DNA from: Thiotrichaceae bacterium
Lineage (GTDB): Bacteria > Pseudomonadota > Gammaproteobacteria > Beggiatoales > Beggiatoaceae
Direction: 5' to 3'
Assembly (NCBI GenBank): GCA_028688145.1
Contig: JAQTYU010000009.1
Location: 1-64,000 of the forward strand
Length of the DNA: 64,000 nt
The notes under the pieces were generated by a model, which was not told the DNA's origin, did not search any database, and worked only from the letters and a program-made list of their open reading frames with translations. Made by a program: the position numbers and the translations under genes. Below are positions 59,085 to 64,000 of this stretch, one piece after another (positions within the stretch are counted from its first letter, which is position 1; each line of letters opens with the position of its first letter).

Positions 59085-62000
59085 ATGCAAATTATGGTTT
59101 TAGGGATGCACCGCTCAGGCACGTCTGCGGTGGCTCGTTTGTTAAATATGATGGGCATGTATTTCGCCCCCGAACGTATGGAATTACCCGCGACTAAAGC
59201 CAATCCCAAAGGCTATTGGGAACGCCGTGATGTGGTTAATTTAAATGAAGAAATTTTTGCAGCGATGGGGATTAGTTGGGATAAAATCAGCGATTACGAC
59301 AGCAGCCAAATTACCCCCGAAATTTCCACACAATTCAGTTCTCGCGCCCAAGAAATCGTATTGGGTTTAGATGCGCATCGTCCTTGGATGATGAAAGACC
59401 CGCGTTTGAATTTATTATTGCCGCTGTGGTTGCCGTTGTTAGAACTGCCCGTATGCGTTTATGTGTATCGTAGCCCGATTCAAGTGGCGCAATCGCTCGC
59501 AGCCCGCGAAAACTTTTCGATTCATTTGGGGCTGGCTCTGTGGGAAAAGTACAATCTCATCGCTTTGGCAGATTCTGCGCACTTGCCGCGTATTTTGATT
59601 TCTTATGAAGAATTAATGAGTAATCCGCTGGGCACAGTGAAATATCTTTACGACAGCCTGCAAAATTTAGAAATTCAAGGTTTACGTTTGCCGCATGACA
59701 AAGAAGTCACAGCGTTTGTGGACGCGAACTTATTTCATGCCAAGGGCGATGACTCCTTGCAAGGCGAATATATTAATTCCCAACAATTGGCTTTATTTGA
59801 AGCCTTTAAAAACGGTTCAGCCCTGACGCAAACTTTGCCCAAATTGTCGCAGGGCGCAGTGTCAGTTTTGGCAGAATATGAGACTCGTTTGGCAAATGCC
59901 CATGCTTTTGAACAACAGCAACAAGCCTTACACGCACAATTAGCCGAACGTGAGCAGCAACAGCAACAATTGCGTGCAGAATTTGAGCAACAACGTCAAA
60001 GTTTGACTTCTGAACTGGAGCAAGCCGCGCATGATGCCCAGCAAAAAGCCTTAGAACTGCAAAGTTTAACTGCGGAAAATCAGCATAAAACTCGTGAATT
60101 AAAAGCTTTAGAAGAAGTGCATGAAAGCACGGTGAGCAGTTTCGAGACCCGTCATAAAGCTTTACAAGAATCTGCCAATGCAGCCCGTAAGAGTGTGGTT
60201 GACTATCACTATGTGGTGTTGGACAGAGACCAAGCCATCAGCAAGAAAGAGCAACAACTTTCTCGGCAAGCGCAACAATTATCCGCACTGCATGAAACCC
60301 ATATTTTGCAAAATGAAGATTTACGCAAACTCAATTATTGGGTGGCTGCTTATCAAGAAGACATCACCTCAATTTTTAATTCGCTGACGTGGAAAGCAGG
60401 TAATTTCGTCACCCGTTTGGCATTGATGTTGACTTTCCGCAGAGCAGGTTCAACCGCAAAAGATCATTTAGAACGCTTAATGAGTGAAGCCACCGCATGG
60501 CGCAATAAACGGCATGGCAGTGCTGAATATGCCCTGCCTTCCGAAACAGGAGAAGTTCACCATGCAGCAAGTGAGTCCGAACGTCCTGCCGACCCGCGTG
60601 ATTATGCGCGTTGGATTAAAAACTACGACACTTTGACCGCCAAAGGCGTGAATAAGATTCGGGCGCGGATTAAACAATGGAATTCTCCGCCGTTAATTTC
60701 CGTAGTGTTACCAACCTATAACACCCCAGAAAAATATTTGCGCGCGGTCTTAGATTCCATTTGCCAGCAATATTATCCGCATTGGGAATTATGCATTGCG
60801 GATGACGCATCAACTAAGCCCCATGTACACAAAGTTTTAGACGAATATGCCCGCCGCGACAAACGCATTAAAATTATTTATCGTTCTGAAAATGGACATA
60901 TTTCTGCGGCAACCAACAGCGCATTGAGTTTAGTCACGGGTGAATTTGTTGCCTTTGTCGATCATGATGATTTACTCCCATTACACGCTTTATTTTGGGT
61001 AGCGCAGGATTTAATCGATCATCCTGATGGGATGTTGTGGTATTCCGATGAAGATAAAATCAGTGCGGATGGCGAACGTTACGCGCCTTATTTCAAATCG
61101 GATTGGAATTACGATTTATTCCTCTCGCACAATGTGGTGACGCATTTAGCGGTTTATCGCACCAGTTTGATTGAAGAAGTGGGCGGGCTGCGCGAAGGCG
61201 TTGAAGGCGCGCAAGATTATGATTTAGTGCTGCGAGTGATTGAACATGTTCAGCCCTCGCAAATTCATCATATTCCACATATTTTATATCATTGGCGGGC
61301 AATTGAAGGCAGCACTGCAACCTGTGCCGATGAAAAACCTTACGCACTCCTCGCGGCTCAAAAAGCCATCGCAGAACATTTGGAACGCATTGGCGCAAAA
61401 GCCAAAGTATTAGATGCGCCCGAATTGCCCGGCATGAGTCGTGTGCAATACACTTTGCCCGAAAATCCTCCACTGGTTAGCTTAATCATTCCTACTTACA
61501 ATGGGTTAAAAATATTGCGGTGTTGTGTGAGCAGTATTTTGCAAAAGACCCGTTATCCCAATTATGAAATTCTGATTATCAATAATAACAGCGACGACCC
61601 TGCCACTATAAGCTACATGCAGGAATTGGAAGCACGCGGACAAGCCCGAATTATTGATTATCCGCACCCCTTCAATTATGCCGACATGAATAATCTGGCA
61701 GTTGAACAAGCCAATGGCGAATTGGTCGGCTTGTTAAACAATGATATTGAAGTGATTAATAACGACTGGCTGGATGAAATGGTTGGTCACGCGCTGCGCC
61801 CAGAAGTCGGTGTGGTTGGTGCGCGCCTGTGGTATCCGAATGAAACCTTGCAACACGGCGGCGTGGTTTTGGGGATTGGTGGGGTGGCTGGTCATGGGCA
61901 CAAAGGTTCTGCACGCGGTGATGTCGGCTATTTTGGCAGAGCGGCTTTGATTCAGAATTTCAGCGCAGTGACGGGTGCATGTTTATTGGCGCGCAAAGAA

Positions 62001-62318
62001 GTTTATCAAGAGGTGAAAGGCTTAGATGCTGAAAACCTTAAGATTTCCCTGAATGATGTGGATTTCTGCCTGAAATTAGTCGCCGCAGGGTATCGGGTGG
62101 TGTGGACACCTTATGCCGATTTATATCATCACGAATCCATCAGCCGTGGTTACGAAGACACGCCTGAAAAAGCGGCACGTTTTGAAAAAGAACGTCAATA
62201 CATGTTGCGGCGTTGGAGCAAGTTTTTAACCGCCGACCCCGCCTACAGCCCTAATTTAACCTTGGATACGCAAGATTTTGTTTATGCGTGGCCGCCCCGT
62301 GTAGAGTTACTCGGCTAA
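59085..62318 (+). CDS. Fusion: sulfotransferase - coiled coil - two GT2 glycosyltransferase domains
   Basis: A 1077-residue protein. Residues 1-220 are a P-loop sulfotransferase (VLGMHRSGTSAVARLLNMMG for PAPS 5'-phosphate binding; VYVYRSPIQVAQSLAAREN as the 3'-phosphate loop). Residues about 260-420 are a Gln/Glu/Ala-rich coiled coil. The first GT2 domain, from about 535, has LISVVLPTYN, ADDAST and FVDHDD (DxD). The second, from about 798, has LVSLIIPTYN, NNNSDD and NNDIEV, and ends near residue 1060. GT2 pairs in one chain usually polymerise glycans. Sulfation is predicted from the N-terminal domain. It lacks TM segments, so it should be cytoplasmic. Confidence 0.85.
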   Translation: MQIMVLGMHRSGTSAVARLLNMMGMYFAPERMELPATKANPKGYWERRDVVNLNEEIFAAMGISWDKISDYDSSQITPEISTQFSSRAQEIVLGLDAHRPWMMKDPRLNLLLPLWLPLLELPVCVYVYRSPIQVAQSLAARENFSIHLGLALWEKYNLIALADSAHLPRILISYEELMSNPLGTVKYLYDSLQNLEIQGLRLPHDKEVTAFVDANLFHAKGDDSLQGEYINSQQLALFEAFKNGSALTQTLPKLSQGAVSVLAEYETRLANAHAFEQQQQALHAQLAEREQQQQQLRAEFEQQRQSLTSELEQAAHDAQQKALELQSLTAENQHKTRELKALEEVHESTVSSFETRHKALQESANAARKSVVDYHYVVLDRDQAISKKEQQLSRQAQQLSALHETHILQNEDLRKLNYWVAAYQEDITSIFNSLTWKAGNFVTRLALMLTFRRAGSTAKDHLERLMSEATAWRNKRHGSAEYALPSETGEVHHAASESERPADPRDYARWIKNYDTLTAKGVNKIRARIKQWNSPPLISVVLPTYNTPEKYLRAVLDSICQQYYPHWELCIADDASTKPHVHKVLDEYARRDKRIKIIYRSENGHISAATNSALSLVTGEFVAFVDHDDLLPLHALFWVAQDLIDHPDGMLWYSDEDKISADGERYAPYFKSDWNYDLFLSHNVVTHLAVYRTSLIEEVGGLREGVEGAQDYDLVLRVIEHVQPSQIHHIPHILYHWRAIEGSTATCADEKPYALLAAQKAIAEHLERIGAKAKVLDAPELPGMSRVQYTLPENPPLVSLIIPTYNGLKILRCCVSSILQKTRYPNYEILIINNNSDDPATISYMQELEARGQARIIDYPHPFNYADMNNLAVEQANGELVGLLNNDIEVINNDWLDEMVGHALRPEVGVVGARLWYPNETLQHGGVVLGIGGVAGHGHKGSARGDVGYFGRAALIQNFSAVTGACLLARKEVYQEVKGLDAENLKISLNDVDFCLKLVAAGYRVVWTPYADLYHHESISRGYEDTPEKAARFEKERQYMLRRWSKFLTADPAYSPNLTLDTQDFVYAWPPRVELLG

Positions 62319-62355
62319 TCATAATTCACCGTCATTTCTGGAGAGGAGTTTTCAC

Positions 62356-63048
62356 ATGTCGCATCTTGTACCACGCCAAGGTGGTTATAAATTACTGACA
62401 GGACAAGGGCTTGAAATTGGTGCGTTGCATCAACCTGCTGCGATTCCTGCACATTGTAAAATTGAATATTGCGATGCCAATCATCGCGAAGAAAGTGCTA
62501 AATTTTTCCCCGAATTGAGCATCAATGATCTGGTGCCCGTGACCTATATTTCTGACTTGGACACACAAGGCTTATCGATTTTTGAAGATAATAAGTTCGA
62601 TTTTGTGATTTTAAATCATGTGATTGAACATGTCGCCAACCCCATCAAAGTGGTTGGGGAATTGTTTCGGGTGGTCAAACCCAATGGTTTAGTGGTGCTG
62701 TCTGCTCCTGACAAAGATTACACTTTTGATAAGAATCGTGCTTTAACGCCATACTCGCACTTATTAGAAGAATATCAACAGAATGTGAGCGTGATTACTG
62801 ATGAGCATTATCTCGATTTCTTGCGTGGCGTACACCCTGAAATTTTTCAACTGAGTGAAGCTGAAATTAATAATCGGGTGCAGTGGGTGAGAGGAAGACG
62901 TGAACATGCGCATGTGTGGGATTCGCGCAGCTTTGCCGAGTTTTTGACTATTAGTTTTACTTTATTGGGAATTCGCGCTAAATGTGAGTTTCTAAGCACA
63001 GCAGATACCAATAAGTTTGAATACTTTTCGGTGTGGCGGAAGTTGTAA
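62356..63048 (+). CDS. Class I SAM-dependent methyltransferase (glycan locus)
   Basis: A 230-residue Methyltransf_11-like protein. The SAM-binding part is LEIGALHQPAAIP (motif I variant, GxLEIGA), with VEYCD-like acidic loop IEYCDANHREE, and then FDFVILNHVIEHVANPIKVV and LKPNG-like VVKPNGLVVLSAPDKD. The HVIEH type is common in glycan and lipid O-methyltransferases. It starts at ATG 62356 with GGAGAGGAG upstream, 37 bases after the fusion gene. Confidence 0.8.
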   Translation: MSHLVPRQGGYKLLTGQGLEIGALHQPAAIPAHCKIEYCDANHREESAKFFPELSINDLVPVTYISDLDTQGLSIFEDNKFDFVILNHVIEHVANPIKVVGELFRVVKPNGLVVLSAPDKDYTFDKNRALTPYSHLLEEYQQNVSVITDEHYLDFLRGVHPEIFQLSEAEINNRVQWVRGRREHAHVWDSRSFAEFLTISFTLLGIRAKCEFLSTADTNKFEYFSVWRKL

Positions 63049-63061
63049 GCACTCAGTCGAA

Positions 63062-63140
63062 GATTACGTAGTCTACAAGGATTTTTATATATTGTTAATG
63101 AGATATACCTAAAATTAACTGATCTCGCGACTACGTAATC
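63062..63140. repeat. 12-bp inverted repeat with 55-base spacer
   Basis: GATTACGTAGTC (63062-63073) and GACTACGTAATC (63129-63140) are perfect inverses between two genes. The spacer is AT-rich. It could be a small mobile repeat. Confidence 0.55.
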
Positions 63141-63202
63141 TCTGAATAATATTTAAAACATAGGTTAAAAATCTTACTTCCCCTCTAATGTGAACTATCT
63201 TT

Positions 63203-64000
63203 ATGAAATTGCTTGTTAAAAATTATTCTCTGGTTTTCTTTAGCTGTTTTTTTCTATTGATTTGCACATATTTATTTGCACTTGATGCTTGGTTTGTCTT
63301 GGATGATTACAATTGGTTACATCCATTTTCTTTAAAAGATATGCTTACTTATTTTTCTCAGTCTTGGGGACATGGTTCTGCTTATCGTCCAATGATGCGA
63401 ATCAGCTTCTTTATTGATTACCAATTATTCGGAGAAAATCCATTAGGATGGCATTTACATAGTTATATATTGCACACATTAAATGCCAGTATATTGTTTT
63501 TAATAGTTTTTTTCTTTAATAAAAAATATACCCCAGCTGTTATCACTGCGCTATTATTTACCATAGCGCCCTGGGGACACGATAATATCGCTTGGATTTC
63601 TGCAAGAACATATTCATTAGCGAGCTTATTTTATCTAATTGCTTTGTACACCGCTCTGCTTCACGTCTCCACACAAAGATTATCACTGCTATTTTTTTCC
63701 AGTATTACATTGCTTATCGCTCTCATGACCTATGAGTCATCAGTATCTTTTGCGCCGATTTTAGGATTATTTTTATTCTTTTTTAGAAAGCCATTAGATT
63801 TATCTATAAAACGCTTATTTTATATAGTGTTACATTTTGGACTATTAACACTGCTATTTTTAATCGTTAGATATTTTATTTTGCAGGGTAATGGTTCTCT
63901 GAATGCAAATCATGCTAATTATTTTCAAGGTTTACTTATAAACTTTGACATATTAAAGCATATAATCTTTTATGATTATCCGTTTATTTCAATCTTTGTG
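63203..64000 (+). CDS. Multi-TM GT-C-like glycosyltransferase, 5' part (partial)
   Basis: The frame from ATG 63203 is open for 266 codons to the window edge, which cuts off the 3' end. It has at least seven hydrophobic segments. An early acidic loop LDDYNW near residue 36 resembles the catalytic DD/DE loop of GT-C (PMT/ArnT/O-mannosyltransferase) enzymes. The SAYRPMMRISFFIDYQLFG block followed by HSYILHTLNA resembles large O-glycosyltransferase or TPR/TMTC-type proteins. Composition is more AT-rich than the genes just upstream. It fits a lipid-linked sugar transferase of the glycan locus. Confidence 0.7.
   Translation, partial: MKLLVKNYSLVFFSCFFLLICTYLFALDAWFVLDDYNWLHPFSLKDMLTYFSQSWGHGSAYRPMMRISFFIDYQLFGENPLGWHLHSYILHTLNASILFLIVFFFNKKYTPAVITALLFTIAPWGHDNIAWISARTYSLASLFYLIALYTALLHVSTQRLSLLFFSSITLLIALMTYESSVSFAPILGLFLFFFRKPLDLSIKRLFYIVLHFGLLTLLFLIVRYFILQGNGSLNANHANYFQGLLINFDILKHIIFYDYPFISIFV

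Overview
The window looks like a chromosome segment of a gammaproteobacterium. Housekeeping genes resemble gammaproteobacterial versions: GlnB, GlmU, BipA/TypA, the atpIBEFHAGDC order, IlvA with two ACT-type domains, and the Aat/Bpt pair. Modest GC, abundant palindromic interspersed repeats, IS remnants and an O2-tolerant uptake hydrogenase suggest a sulfur-oxidising Thiotrichales/Beggiatoaceae-type bacterium. That placement is inferred from gene character, not from a database search.

Layout. 1-8.5 kb: a gene tail, a palindromic repeat, two paralogous membrane-anchor proteins (one with TPRs), a phosphomannomutase/phosphoglucomutase, mutM, a DUF1311 protein, an N-degron operon (small ORF, aat, bpt), lipA and a small Arg/Glu-rich secreted protein. 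8.5-14.5 kb: ilvA with a small membrane protein, an orphan HsdR-N-type nuclease, then rpsO-pnp. 14.8-19.8 kb: an AT-rich accessory island with an intact three-gene ABC-3C conflict system (restriction-endonuclease-like effector, middle component, DUF3732 ATPase), three stacked MITE-like repeats, a VapB-like antitoxin overlapping a DUF4160 tail, DUF2442 and a rhodanese-like protein. 20-28 kb: tRNA-Ala, tRNA-Glu, glmU, a trypsin-like protease, phzF, a methyltransferase, TRAP subunits dctQM, a NusG-domain-II protein and an M48 lipoprotein. 28-29.4 kb is a graveyard: a broken CBASS CD-NTase fragment, an IS982-like transposase tail and a deleted IS5-type element. 29.5-35.7 kb: gloA, a solitary CRISPR-repeat-like unit, typA, a DNA C5-methyltransferase stub, a Nudix hydrolase, sucCD and glnB. 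35.8-42.8 kb: the complete F1Fo ATP synthase operon on the minus strand. 43.4-47.0 kb: hydrogenase hyaABC.

47.2-54.1 kb is one minus-strand block: hydrogenase accessory genes hupH/hyaF and hybE, ubiD, a CUB-like coiled-coil exported protein, a membrane protein, an SGNH fragment, an exported formylglycine-generating-enzyme-like protein and an exported MORN protein with a Cys-rich tail. 54.5-57.7 kb: an NlpC/P60 hydrolase, ackA and a GT4 glycosyltransferase. 58.0-58.7 kb: a second deleted copy of the same IS5-type element. 59-64 kb: a surface-polysaccharide or glycan block with a sulfotransferase-GT2-GT2 fusion, a methyltransferase and the 5' part of a multi-pass GT-C-like protein running off the window.

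Functionally, the window joins energy metabolism (H2 oxidation through HyaABC into the quinone pool, succinyl-CoA synthetase, ATP synthase, acetate kinase), protein turnover through N-degron tagging, envelope and glycan assembly, and a scatter of defence genes. Of the defence genes only ABC-3C is clearly complete. The others are orphan, truncated or single-repeat relics. All functional calls rest on reading the sequence; no searches were run.
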